The position numbers and the translations under genes are program-made. DNA of 64,000 bases from Vibrio marisflavi CECT 7928 (GTDB taxonomy: Bacteria; Pseudomonadota; Gammaproteobacteria; Enterobacterales; Vibrionaceae). The stretch is from positions 620,001 to 684,000 of the forward strand of contig NZ_CAKLDM010000001.1 in NCBI RefSeq assembly GCF_921294215.1, written 5' to 3'. The notes beneath the pieces are model-generated. The model was given only the letters and a program-made list of their open reading frames with translations, did not search any database and was not told where the DNA came from. Positions 8,577-16,486 of this stretch are shown here, piece after piece (the stretch's first letter is position 1; every line of letters begins with the position of its first letter).

Positions 8577-8701
8577 CAAAGAACGTTAGCATTGCAACTG
8601 GGCTATCTAGCCTTTCGGTAGCTCGTTTATTAAGTTTCACCAACATTGCGCTTTGCGGGAAAGCACATTGCATCTGTGCCCGTTTTCAATCTCAAGGCTA
8701 G
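8573..8701 (+). pseudogene. Truncated downstream operon gene (5' end only)
   Basis: A 42-codon frame starts with ATG overlapping the DUF3429 stop (ATGA), the signature of a translationally coupled next gene. The sequence MTKNVSIATGLSSLSVARLL has no recognisable domain. Beyond about codon 20 it runs into the opposite-strand remnant at 8637-8786. The likely reading is a gene cut by insertion or deletion near 8610-8640. Its original identity is unknown. Confidence 0.4.
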
Positions 8702-8786
8702 TCCCAATTCGCCAGAGTTCGGCAAGCTTAAATGGCCTTTTGATGCCACAGTCTTCTCCACAAGAGATTTTTCTCATGTTCATCAT
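8637..8786 (-). pseudogene. 49-codon remnant, possibly the start of a small integrase-type gene
   Basis: A strong AGGAGG ribosome site (about 8791-8796 on the minus strand) precedes ATGATG at 8786/8783. The frame runs 49 codons and includes KRPFKLAELWRIGTSLEIEN. That segment resembles the N-terminus of short integrase-like proteins common in gamma-proteobacteria (a K-P-F/L-x-x-x-x-x-W-x-I-R-x-R-L-E pattern), but the match is partial. The frame stops long before any catalytic residues. I call it debris of a mobile gene with low confidence. Confidence 0.35.
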
Positions 8787-8957
8787 CAAGCCTCCTAGTT
8801 AAGCTTAACTGAAACACGGCTGAACATTTTTGTTTGGAAATATGTTTCGTTCTGCTCGCTTGGAGCGCATAGTGTTTGTCCTTTTGTAGGTTCGTGCTGT
8901 TAATTAAGGTAGTTCCGTTTAATATGTGCTGAAAGCTCACTATAAGAGACGAGAGTT

Positions 8958-9674
8958 TCACTTCAAATGTCTGCCGCCATCAAGGTGTAAAGTTCTTCCT
9001 GTCATGTAGTTGCTGGTCAATAAAAAATTGATGCCATCTATCACTTCGTCAAAGCCCGCCTCTGTGGGGATAAGTGCTTTTTGTAGAGCTTTGGTCTTGT
9101 ATATCTCGTCGTCATGTTCATTGAACTTAAGCAGGGCTGGTGAGATGGTATTTACTTTCACCTTAGGAGCCAGCATCGCTGAGAACGAAAGCGTCAGGTT
9201 ATTGAGTGCGGCTTTACTTGCAGCGTAAGCGATATGTTTTTTACTGCCTTTTTCCGCAACGTAATCACTGATGTGGATGATGTCTGAAGTTTTATTGCCA
9301 GACATCAGATGATCTTTGAGTGCTAAATTGACCAGATAAGGCACGGTAGCATGAATTGTCATCATCTGACTCATGATTTGTGGTGCGTTTTCAGCAGGGT
9401 CTTTCTTGTTCTCCGGCTTCCAGTCCGAAGCATTATGTATGATGGCTCGAAGTGTCTTATATTCTTGACTAACGTAATTAAGAAAGCCCTCTAGACTTTT
9501 TTGTTGATAAAAGTCTACGTGTTGCAAGTCTGCCCCATTCTCTCTCAATCGCTGCAGTTGAGGGTAGTCACTTCGGTAGGTACCCAGTACTTTGTATCCG
9601 TCCAATAAAAGTCGCTGTGCCAGGGCGAAGCCTAGTCGCTTTCCCACACCGGTTATCAGAATTGTTTCACTCAT
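8958..9674 (-). CDS. folM: Dihydromonapterin reductase, SDR family
   Basis: This 238-residue short-chain dehydrogenase has the pteridine-reductase-like opening [17 protein letters not shown] (NADPH loop with the K-R insertion). It has the catalytic YAASK pair near residue 150 and the C-terminal [15 protein letters not shown]. FolM reduces dihydromonapterin to tetrahydromonapterin and has weak dihydrofolate reductase activity. It is the last gene of folX-folE-folM, with its ATG overlapping the folE stop by four bases. That trio makes monapterin in Pseudomonas and relatives, which makes FolM more likely than a generic SDR. Confidence 0.9.
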   Translation of the reverse strand: MSETILITGVGKRLGFALAQRLLLDGYKVLGTYRSDYPQLQRLRENGADLQHVDFYQQKSLEGFLNYVSQEYKTLRAIIHNASDWKPENKKDPAENAPQIMSQMMTIHATVPYLVNLALKDHLMSGNKTSDIIHISDYVAEKGSKKHIAYAASKAALNNLTLSFSAMLAPKVKVNTISPALLKFNEHDDEIYKTKALQKALIPTEAGFDEVIDGINFLLTSNYMTGRTLHLDGGRHLK

Positions 9675-10309
9675 AGTAAAAATTCAGCTCTAGTTTGAGG
9701 GTTAGTTTTGAAAATACCACCGAGAGCGGTTGTTGAGGTTGCAGAGTTTGCATCCATGACACCTCTGGATTTAACGCAATAGTGAGTGGCTTTAATCGTG
9801 ACTGCAACATTGTCTGTTTCCACTAGCGTTTGTATTGCGATCAGGATTTGCTGAGTAAGACGTTCTTGGACCTGAGGACGCTGAGCGAAGAATCGAACAA
9901 TACGATTTATTTTAGACAGCCCGAGAATTTTTGACTTAGGGATATAGGCAACTTGTGCTAAACCGTCAATGGTAATGAAGTGATGTTCGCACGTCGATGT
10001 TAAATCTATGTCTGAGACCTTAACCATTTCATCAACAGACATTTTGTTTTCTATCACACTAATTTTTGGGAAATTATTGTAGTCTAGCCCTGCAAATATC
10101 TCATGAACGTACATTTTTGCAATACGATGAGGTGTTTCAGCGAGACTGTCATCAGTTAAATCCAGTCCGAGCGTACTTACCACCTCTGTTAAAAGTCCTT
10201 TGATGCGATTGTACTTCTGGTCACTACTCATTTCACTAGAGTTCATCGGGGTTTCCAGCCCTTTCGAGAGCAAAACCTCTCTTACTTTTTCGGCTTCTTT
10301 GGTTAGCAT
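9671..10309 (-). CDS. folE: GTP cyclohydrolase I
   Basis: This 212-residue enzyme opens the guanine ring of GTP to give 7,8-dihydroneopterin triphosphate, the first step of folate and monapterin synthesis. Zinc and active-site motifs are visible: [20 protein letters not shown] (Cys and His), [23 protein letters not shown], and [11 protein letters not shown] with the second Cys and the R-G. This is the canonical zinc-dependent type IA. The gene overlaps folX by seven bases and folM by four. Because it sits in a folX-folM operon it may be a second copy devoted to monapterin rather than the housekeeping enzyme; the rest of the genome is needed to tell. Confidence 0.95.
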   Translation of the reverse strand: MLTKEAEKVREVLLSKGLETPMNSSEMSSDQKYNRIKGLLTEVVSTLGLDLTDDSLAETPHRIAKMYVHEIFAGLDYNNFPKISVIENKMSVDEMVKVSDIDLTSTCEHHFITIDGLAQVAYIPKSKILGLSKINRIVRFFAQRPQVQERLTQQILIAIQTLVETDNVAVTIKATHYCVKSRGVMDANSATSTTALGGIFKTNPQTRAEFLL

Positions 10310-10698
10310 TGACTTGCTCCTTGTGAATGATTTTCGTGTTCTGCTTCATAGCTCAGGGTGAGCGAGACGGAGTCGGCAAAACGCAGTGCATGAGGTTTGT
10401 CAACTCTCACTTGAGCGTATCGTACCCATGAATGATCGATACAAATGCCAAGTACGTCGCTGGTTAACTTTTCTAAAAGCAGAAATCTACCGGATTCAAC
10501 GTGATGAATAATTTTTTTGCAGATGGTTTTGTAGTTAAGTGCGTTGCCCACATCATCAGCAAGACAAAGGTTATTCGCTGGGTAATGTATTTCTGCATTT
10601 ATAACTATGTCTTGCTGCTTAGTTTGTTCTTCTTCGTTAAAGCCTATGAAAGTTCTCAGCCTGAGATTGGTAATGGTAATGATAGCGTTGTGATGCAT
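10303..10698 (-). CDS. folX: Dihydroneopterin triphosphate 2'-epimerase
   Basis: This 131-residue protein has the tunnelling fold of FolB/FolX. It opens [31 protein letters not shown] and ends with [16 protein letters not shown]. The R-F-A-D-S-V segment fits FolX rather than FolB (dihydroneopterin aldolase). FolX epimerises dihydroneopterin triphosphate to dihydromonapterin triphosphate, which FolM reduces after dephosphorylation. It heads the minus-strand operon folX-folE-folM. The upstream bases up to the SDR gene at 10877 must hold the promoter. Confidence 0.88.
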   Translation of the reverse strand: MHHNAIITITNLRLRTFIGFNEEEQTKQQDIVINAEIHYPANNLCLADDVGNALNYKTICKKIIHHVESGRFLLLEKLTSDVLGICIDHSWVRYAQVRVDKPHALRFADSVSLTLSYEAEHENHSQGASQC

Positions 10699-10876
10699 AG
10701 CAATTTCCCGTCCATAGAAGTTAATGTCAGTTACGTGTCTGCTAGAAGAAAATCAATAAAGCTCACACGATTAAGAGGTCTGTCGTTCTTTTTGAGGCAG
10801 TTGCAAGGAGTAAGTGAAATAGAGCTAAACATGTATAACTTACTCTTACCCAAATAAAATGCGTTTAAACTAGTTA

Positions 10877-11596
10877 TCAGGGTAGAATTTCTTTCCCGTC
10901 CCAAGCAAAGCAGCGACCACTATGTTCCAACGTAAGTCTTTCAATAGTGTTTATCAAGCAACTTACTGAATAATCGGGACTAAATAACTTTTTATTTTCC
11001 ACGTTATGTTGAAACGGCTTTGACAAAGTACTGTCTACTGTTCCTGGGTGTAACCCAACTACAATGGCGTTTTTGTTCATTCTAGTGACTTCTAGCGCTG
11101 CTGTTTTTATAATCATGTTCAAGGCCGCTTTAGAAGCGCGGTAGGCATACCAACCTCCTAAACGATTATCCGAAATACTTCCGACACGTGCTGAAAGGGT
11201 GGCAAAAACGCACCTTTTGTGTCTATTCAGTTTAGGTATAAAGTGTTTTGCTATGACTGCAGGAACGATTGTGTTAACCGAAAATATCTTATTAAAGTTG
11301 GCTATAGATATATCTCTTAACGACTTTTCAGGGTACATATCTCCCTCGTGAAGTAATCCTGTAGCAATAAAGGCCAAATCAATAGGCTCTTCAGAGCTGA
11401 CTATATTTGCAGCTTCGTGAACGCTTTCTTCACTTAGATAATCCATCATTCGCTCTGTAACATTACCGTTCTCCTTGTTGGTCTTTTGGCGGCAAAATGC
11501 ATGGACATTTGCCTTAGGATAAAGCTCTGCAATTTTTCTCGTGAAAGCGCTGCCGATAGCACCAGAGCTCCCAATAACGACAATATTCCTGTACAT
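10877..11596 (-). CDS. Short-chain dehydrogenase, csgA/CsgA-like SDR
   Basis: The SDR fold is clear. There is an N-terminal NAD(P) loop in MYRNIVVIGSSGAIGSAFTRK, then DLAFIATGLLH (N-A-G variant), and the catalytic GGWYAYRASKAALNMI (Tyr and Lys). A C-terminal HPGTVDSTLSKPF follows. This last motif is typical of the CsgA/cell-to-cell-signalling-like SDRs that often lie beside photolyase genes in Vibrio and Pseudomonas. The frame can be extended to 11668, but the first 24 residues do not fit the fold, so the ATG at 11596 is preferred despite a weak ribosome site. It is transcribed divergently from the DCC gene. The substrate is unknown. Confidence 0.85.
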   Translation of the reverse strand: MYRNIVVIGSSGAIGSAFTRKIAELYPKANVHAFCRQKTNKENGNVTERMMDYLSEESVHEAANIVSSEEPIDLAFIATGLLHEGDMYPEKSLRDISIANFNKIFSVNTIVPAVIAKHFIPKLNRHKRCVFATLSARVGSISDNRLGGWYAYRASKAALNMIIKTAALEVTRMNKNAIVVGLHPGTVDSTLSKPFQHNVENKKLFSPDYSVSCLINTIERLTLEHSGRCFAWDGKEILP

Positions 11597-11745
11597 AGTT
11601 TTGTGGCCCGTCCATTGATAGCCGTACTGTTGTTCTAAAAATACGCAAGCAATTAAAGAAAAGATCAAATATTGTGTTTATTTATTGATCTTTTCTTCCA
11701 ATAAATTCGTTCTTTAATATTGATTAATTAAATAAAGGATAATGC

Positions 11746-12126
11746 ATGATATTACCAACGATATTTTATGATGGTAGTTGCCCAATCTGTGTGAAAGAAG
11801 TGGCTGCACTGCTTAGGCGAGACAAAGAACATCGCATAGAAGCTATCGATATCATGTCAGCTAATTTAAGTGCATACTCTGAAATTGATGTCTGTAAAGC
11901 CAAAGAGATGCTTCACGCCTTAGACAGTCAAAGAAACCTCTTGTTAGGGCTTGATGCGGCACACAAAGCCTGGCAGATAGTAGGGAAAGGTTGGGTGTAT
12001 GCTCCTTTGAGGTGGAAGTTGATTAAACCTTTTGCAGATAAACTCTATATGATTTTCGCCAGAAATCGTTATAGATTATCGTTTCTATTGACTGGGATCT
12101 CACACTGTAAGTGCAACAAGATGTAA
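11746..12126 (+). CDS. DCC-family (DUF393) thiol-disulfide oxidoreductase-like protein
   Basis: This 126-residue protein starts TIFYDGSCPICVKEVAALLRR. The D-G-x-C-P-x-C motif defines the DCC (DUF393) family, a thioredoxin-like group with a proposed redox-active Cys pair. A central segment (HALDSQRNLLLGLDAAHKAWQIVG) and the C-terminal FARNRYRLSFLLTG helix fit as well. Members of this family are frequent neighbours of photolyase and SDR genes in marine gamma-proteobacteria, as here. It faces the SDR across 149 bases. The biological role is not established. Confidence 0.88.
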   Translation: MILPTIFYDGSCPICVKEVAALLRRDKEHRIEAIDIMSANLSAYSEIDVCKAKEMLHALDSQRNLLLGLDAAHKAWQIVGKGWVYAPLRWKLIKPFADKLYMIFARNRYRLSFLLTGISHCKCNKM

Positions 12127-12228
12127 GCCACATACGATACAAAAAATTTACCGCTCCGAATAACTATTAAAAGCTAAAGTATCCAGCAAAAACTACTTCG
12201 TTAGTTTCTTTAAAGGGTTACTAATAAG
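12127..12228. repeat. Echo of the GFA gene tail
   Basis: Bases 12148-12202 resemble 2046-2100, the end of the GFA gene and the bases after it. Both read caaaaaatt, then gctccga, then aaagctaaag.atccag.aa in the same order and spacing. Here the reading frame is broken, so this looks like the decayed end of a lost GFA-type gene after the DCC gene. Confidence 0.5.
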
Positions 12229-12810
12229 TCAATCACTTACTTCAGGAGGAGTTATAGCAGGTGTATTCTGCAAGTTGTCTTGATCTGGATAGATTAAGCT
12301 TTTTGTATCAAACCCTGCTTGTTCGGCAATATTTAAAAGCTTATCCAATTGAGGTTTGGTCAAGGTTTTATGACGGGACAGGATCCAGAAGTAAGACTTA
12401 TTGAATCCGCTGACCAAGGCGGTCGAATAATCTGAGTTGAGATAAAAGACGATGTAGCTGCTGTAAAAAGGTCCCCAAAACGAAACCTTTAGAAAGGCTT
12501 GGTCAGGGGTTTCAACAAACTTTGCTTTCCCTATCGCTTCTTTCCATTCTGAGGAACTTGTATCCAACCCGCGATTCACTACTTGTACAGTGCCATCTGA
12601 ATTCAAAGAATAGTTGGCGGTTACATGACTTAAGCCCCGTTCAAAGCGATTATCGAGTCTCGCAATTTCGTACCATTTGCCCATATATTGGGTGAGATTG
12701 AACGGTTTTACAGGTTCGACTGAGTCCGGTTTGCTGACACACCCGAACAGTGATATCCAACATGCACAGAATCCGGTGAATTTTTTCACTGACTTCCCCT
12801 TTAAGTTCAA
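12229..12810 (-). CDS. blc: Outer-membrane lipocalin (Blc family)
   Basis: This 193-residue lipoprotein has a short basic N-terminus, a hydrophobic stretch and a lipobox LFGC, with Cys24 the expected lipidated residue. The lipocalin signature is GKWYEIARLDNRFERGLSHV (G-x-W and the following Arg-rich strand). FWGPFYSSYIVFYLNSDYSTALVSG and YFWILSR follow in the family order. Bacterial lipocalins of this type bind lysophospholipids or fatty acids in the envelope. The start overlaps the photolyase stop by four bases, making it the third gene of a DUF523/1722-photolyase-lipocalin operon, a linkage common in Vibrio. Confidence 0.9.
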   Translation of the reverse strand: MNLKGKSVKKFTGFCACWISLFGCVSKPDSVEPVKPFNLTQYMGKWYEIARLDNRFERGLSHVTANYSLNSDGTVQVVNRGLDTSSSEWKEAIGKAKFVETPDQAFLKVSFWGPFYSSYIVFYLNSDYSTALVSGFNKSYFWILSRHKTLTKPQLDKLLNIAEQAGFDTKSLIYPDQDNLQNTPAITPPEVSD

Positions 12811-14207
12811 AGCGATGCCACCTGATAGAATGCCAACGCATCCAGCCTCGCTTGTTTGTGCTTAACGATAGCAGGCCAATATTTCTCCGCCTGAGAGGTT
12901 TTCTCTAAATAAATATGCGGGAAATGAATATGTTTACTTGGTACGTCACTAAGCTCAGGTAAGAATTTACGGATAAACTCACCTTGTGAATCAAACTTCT
13001 CACTTTGAGTGATAGGATTAAAGATTCTAAAGTAAGGTTGTGCATCACACCCTGTCCCCGCCGCCCATTGCCATCCTCCATTGTTTGCACTGAAATCGCC
13101 ATCAATTAAATGTTGCATAAAAAATCGCTCCCCCCAACGCCAGTCAATCAATAGGTGCTTAGTCAGAAAGCTTGCTACGACCATACGAAGTCGATTGTGC
13201 ATCCAGCCTGTATGTAACAACTGTCTCATTGCGGCATCGACTAAAGGGTAGCCTGTTTTTCCTTCGCACCAAGCTTTGAAAAAAGCGGGATTGTTTGGCC
13301 AGTTAAGTTGTTGATATTTTTTTTGAAAGCAGTTGCCCTTTATGAGATTGGGATAGTGAAACAGCAGATGCTTGTAAAAGTCACGCCATATTAGTTCGTT
13401 CAACCAAGAAAAGTGCGGGTGATGTAGGTCATAGAGAACATCGGGAGAGTGCAGAATTAGCTCGTTTGCAAGATAACGAGAGTTGATCGCACCGATGGCA
13501 AGGTATGGGGAGAGCCCGGATGTGCCTTTCAGCGCAGGCAAATCCCTTTGCTGCTCATAGCGGTGCAGTTTCTTTTCAAAGAACCTTGGTACCACTTGAT
13601 TGAGCACCGTTTCGCTTAACGGCCAATGACTAGAGTCTACGTTAGGATAATCAAATGTCACATTCACACTATCATTGTTAGAGTGTACCGATGTCAGAAA
13701 ATTTGGCGGTTTCTCTACTTTTACACCATGGCGTTGAACATACGCTAACCATGCTTTTTTAAAAGGCGTAAACACTTTAAACATGTCGCCTTGCTTATTC
13801 ACGATGTCACCCAACGGCACTATGGTCTCACTGCTAAATGACACTAAGTTTAAATTATACCTTGAGACTTGTTCATCTCTTACCGTTTCATCCAGCTCCA
13901 GTTGTTGATTTACATAGACCGTGTCGATGTCGTTACATTGGCAGTAAGAGGCTAAGGTAGTGAGCTGATCATCATAGCGACTTGCCTTTAAGTGAGTGAG
14001 GCTGATGCCATAGCTTTTGAGTTGGCAACGGAGTTGCTCTAAATGACGTTGGATCAAATTAGCTTGTATAGGGGCCAGATCATGTCTTTTCCACTGAGCC
14101 GGTGTAGAAATGAATACAGCTCGGCTTGCCCCATGCTTAACTGCCTCACACAAGGCAGGGTTGTCTTGAATTCGAAGATCTTTTCTAAACCAAATTAAAC
14201 GGTTCAA
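12807..14207 (-). CDS. phrB: Deoxyribodipyrimidine photolyase, class I CPD type
   Basis: This 466-residue FAD enzyme splits cyclobutane pyrimidine dimers using blue light. The antenna domain opens MNRLIWFRKDLRIQDNPAL. The FAD domain shows LNELIWRDFYKHLL, the substrate-pocket WCEGKTGYPLVDAAMRQL, HNRLRMVVASFL and WQWAAGTGCDAQPYFRIF (class I signature), and ends normally. Nothing suggests a cryptochrome rather than an active photolyase. It is flanked in the operon by the DUF523/DUF1722 gene (four-base overlap) and the lipocalin. The pterin genes 2.6 kb away are of interest because class I photolyases use a folate antenna, though the window does not prove a link. Confidence 0.95.
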   Translation of the reverse strand: MNRLIWFRKDLRIQDNPALCEAVKHGASRAVFISTPAQWKRHDLAPIQANLIQRHLEQLRCQLKSYGISLTHLKASRYDDQLTTLASYCQCNDIDTVYVNQQLELDETVRDEQVSRYNLNLVSFSSETIVPLGDIVNKQGDMFKVFTPFKKAWLAYVQRHGVKVEKPPNFLTSVHSNNDSVNVTFDYPNVDSSHWPLSETVLNQVVPRFFEKKLHRYEQQRDLPALKGTSGLSPYLAIGAINSRYLANELILHSPDVLYDLHHPHFSWLNELIWRDFYKHLLFHYPNLIKGNCFQKKYQQLNWPNNPAFFKAWCEGKTGYPLVDAAMRQLLHTGWMHNRLRMVVASFLTKHLLIDWRWGERFFMQHLIDGDFSANNGGWQWAAGTGCDAQPYFRIFNPITQSEKFDSQGEFIRKFLPELSDVPSKHIHFPHIYLEKTSQAEKYWPAIVKHKQARLDALAFYQVASL

Positions 14208-15151
14208 TATCCGTACCTCAAACGCAGTTCCTTGGGATGTGGATTTAAGTAAGTTTGCGCGGAAAGATAGGGGTTTGGATAATCGCGCAGGTGATGATTG
14301 ATCAATGCAAGCAGCACCAGTAGCGGTGTCAGCCCATCTCGAAACGAGAGGATTTCTTTTGCAAGTTCTTGTCGTTTCTCACTGCTCAGGTTTTTCTTAA
14401 AATACCCTTGAAGGTGCTGCAAAGTGGTGGTGTGGGTTTTGCGTGACGCGTGGTGTTTTAACGCATTCATTAATCCGAATATATATTGGTTAGCTTGCTC
14501 TTCTAATTCTAGATCTGAGCGAGCTAATAGCTTTCCAAGCGTCTTGTAGCTTTCAATATGGTGGCTCATTATCAAGTATTTGTAGTGACTGTGAAACGTT
14601 AGTAAGCGATGTTTTGTAAGCCCAGCTGATTTGAAATCTAACCAATGTTGAAAGGTGAAGACTCGGGTAATAAAGTTTTCTCGGATGACAGGATCATTTA
14701 ACCGACCATTCTCTTCGATGGGAAGGAGTGGGTTAAGTGCCATAAGTTGTTGCGTGAAAAGTCCTACTCCGTTGGATTCTGATCCCTTACCGTTTTGGTG
14801 ATAAACTTTTACACGTTCCATGCCGCAACTGGGGCTCTTAGCGCACACGATAAATCCAGCTAAGTCTCCACATTGATTCAGAGCATAATTCCGGCCGAAA
14901 TGAATGAGCGCATCTGTTACGTCGCCGCTACCGTCGGCTCTTGATACTTTGATAACGTCTCCTTGGGATATTTGACGAATAGCAGCTCTAGGGACAGGCA
15001 AGCCAATACCAACTTCTGGGCAGACTGGCTTAAATTCAGCGAATTGAGATAGCTCATCGCTGCAAAAATAGAGTTTCTTATGCCCTTTATCGAATCGGAC
15101 TTGTTGCCCGATAACACAGGCACTAATACCGATTTTAAGCTTCTTATCCAT
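14204..15151 (-). CDS. DUF523-DUF1722 fusion (YbgA-type) protein
   Basis: This protein of about 315 residues joins two domains. The N-terminal DUF523 has GISACVIGQQVRFDKGHK and IVCAKSPSCGMERVKVY, with its conserved Cys residues. The C-terminal DUF1722 is the YbgA domain with FHSHYKYLIMSHH. Such fusions are common just upstream of phr, and the stop overlaps the photolyase start by four bases. The longest frame begins at 15181, but the ATG at 15151 has GAGGAAA eight bases upstream and gives MDKKLKIGISACV, the family start. The function is not established; a role in cofactor or sulfur metabolism has been suggested for DUF523 only from its cysteines. Confidence 0.87.
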   Translation of the reverse strand: MDKKLKIGISACVIGQQVRFDKGHKKLYFCSDELSQFAEFKPVCPEVGIGLPVPRAAIRQISQGDVIKVSRADGSGDVTDALIHFGRNYALNQCGDLAGFIVCAKSPSCGMERVKVYHQNGKGSESNGVGLFTQQLMALNPLLPIEENGRLNDPVIRENFITRVFTFQHWLDFKSAGLTKHRLLTFHSHYKYLIMSHHIESYKTLGKLLARSDLELEEQANQYIFGLMNALKHHASRKTHTTTLQHLQGYFKKNLSSEKRQELAKEILSFRDGLTPLLVLLALINHHLRDYPNPYLSAQTYLNPHPKELRLRYGY

Positions 15152-15181
15152 GTAAGGTTTCCTCAACTTCTCCAATACCAC

Positions 15182-15608
15182 TTTTGTCTATTATATTTTT
15201 GTAACTTTCAAATTATTGTGTATCTACAAAGCCAATACGAGTGAAGTATGAAACTGGATCAATTTAATTTTAACGCATATCGATTGTCTAGAATTTGATT
15301 CTCAATGGATGAAGATACCTCTGAAATGAGAGTAGGGCTCCAATATTCTCCTACAGTTGAGATTGTAGATGAAGCACTAAATGCTGAGGGAGCCCCATGA
15401 ATTTCATCCAAGCTAGCTTAAGCTGAAATTTTCTCAATTTGACAAGTGCTTATCCCAAAAAGGAGGTTTCGCTATTCTTTCACAACAAGGCCTATATGCA
15501 AATACTAGAGTTATTACCCAGTAGCTTGACGATACCCAATAGTGTTTAAGTAATCTATTTTCTGATCCACAACGTATAAATTGTTAGACTCGCAATGGAG
15601 AAGACAAA
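15182..15608. other. Intergenic stretch with a tRNA-like fold
   Basis: This non-coding region holds the promoter of the photolyase operon at its left end and that of the DUF6482 gene at its right end. In the middle, 15335-15395 can fold like a small tRNA (listed separately). An AAAAAGGAGG at about 15459 has no following start codon with a long frame. Confidence 0.5.
15335..15395 (+). other. Possible structured RNA: acceptor-like stem enclosing two hairpins
   Basis: GGGCTCC (15335-15341) pairs perfectly with GGAGCCC (15389-15395), a 7-bp closing stem followed by CATG. Inside are CTACA/TGTAG (15351-15355 with 15364-15368, 8-base loop) and AGCA/TGCT (15373-15376 with 15382-15385, 5-base loop). 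The result is a 61-base three-stem structure resembling a reduced tRNA. No anticodon arm of canonical spacing or T-loop sequence is present, so it is not a normal tRNA. It may be a tRNA-like relic or a small RNA. Confidence 0.35.
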
Positions 15609-15860
15609 ATGGAATTACAAATTGAATCATTGGAAGGCGGAATTTACCTAGCCTACTCAGTTGAAGGTAAAGAGAAAGTGCTACTACGGGGCGGTAATCA
15701 CGATCCGCTTAAGTTCTCAAGCCTATGCCAAGCAAAGGAGCATTTTAAAGGTCAGCAATACCAAAGTGCTTGCCTCATTCATCTCAGTGCTTACGATGAG
15801 ATGTGTGGCGAGAACATCGTATCTGGAATCCCTCTGAAAACAGACCTTAAATGGTACTAA
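15609..15860 (+). CDS. DUF6482-like small protein
   Basis: An 83-residue soluble protein with a GGAG ribosome site eight bases before the ATG. It reads MELQIESLEGGIYLAYSVEG and later LIHLSAYDEMCG. The E-x-G-I-Y-L-A opening and the H-x-S-A-Y-D-E-M end fit my memory of DUF6482, small proteins of Halomonas, Pseudomonas and Vibrio with no known role. It has no membrane segment or cysteine motif. It stands alone, and the photolyase operon is divergent to it. Confidence 0.65.
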   Translation: MELQIESLEGGIYLAYSVEGKEKVLLRGGNHDPLKFSSLCQAKEHFKGQQYQSACLIHLSAYDEMCGENIVSGIPLKTDLKWY

Positions 15861-16029
15861 GCGATTCTTGCCACCGAATATAAGACCAAAGCCCTTGAGA
15901 TTTTGGTCTTATTTAGTGCTTTCAAAGCATCTATGGCTAAACACAATGCGAGTCTTGAATGTGACTCAATTTTACTGAGAGCCCCAATGCAGCGAGAGTT
16001 CCTGTAAACTGCGAATTCTATCCTACAGA

Positions 16030-16250
16030 AGAGAAGGTTAGATACGGAACATAGCAGCTTCCTATTTGAGTACAACAAAATCTGGCAACGCATGTTAGAG
16101 TCTGGTCCTAATCTTCGGGATATCGAAATCGGGAAGTGACTAAAATGCTCGCCTACGGTCAACCGGTATGGCCTCCTATTGCACAGTTTTCCCTAGAAAT
16201 AATAATCCGATTATTTTGGGAATAAAAAATTCCTGAGAAGCTTTTGCCCA
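16030..16250 (+). repeat. Degenerate repeat, copy 2 (pair of 500-745)
   Basis: Same orientation as copy 1. The reconstructed peptide in this copy runs FEYNKIWQRMLESGPNLRDI, then after a one-base shift EVTKMLAYGQPVWPPIAQF. This copy is less decayed than copy 1. Its 3' end is followed by a hairpin that copy 1 lacks. The parent gene was not recognised. Confidence 0.65.
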
Positions 16251-16262
16251 AAACCTTCTCAG
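16233..16262 (+). terminator. Hairpin after the decayed repeat
   Basis: CTGAGAAG (16233-16240) pairs with CTTCTCAG (16255-16262) around a 14-base loop. It could have been the terminator of the lost gene. There is no run of T afterwards, so termination strength is uncertain. Confidence 0.4.
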
Positions 16263-16486
16263 AAAATTTAGTAACGATATTTAGTTACGACATAACTGGT
16301 GAAGTCTGCTCAAAGTGTTACATTCGAACAATTAAAATTCATAAAAATTTGAATGAATTCGTTTAATAAACCTCTTAAAGACTAATGTATCAATATTTTC
16401 TCGAGCTTGAGTTAAATTTTTGGTTGGTGTTATTTTTACTTTAGGCGGAATTATCGAGATTATTGAGCACTCTGTATGAAAGCTAG

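Larger units (their letters stand above)
15861..16486. other. Intergenic stretch between DUF6482 and the recombinase module
   Basis: No intact gene is visible. The region carries the second copy of the decayed repeat (16030-16250), a hairpin right after it, and AT-rich sequence up to the end of the large recombinase gene. The left boundary of the mobile module probably lies in this stretch, but no direct repeat marks it. Confidence 0.5.

Noticed and set aside
8728..8961. 77-codon minus-strand frame beside folM
   Set aside because: No domain or good ribosome site. The more credible frame in this debris is the one with the AGGAGG site at 8637-8786.
10501..10857. 118-codon plus-strand frame over folX
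   Set aside because: It is a shadow of the folX gene and its upstream region; the minus-strand frame has clear FolX motifs.
452..16162. Minus-strand frames at 452-634, 486-773 and 15857-16162
   Set aside because: They cover the two decayed repeats. Their shared residues come from shared DNA and there is no sign of coding selection on that strand.
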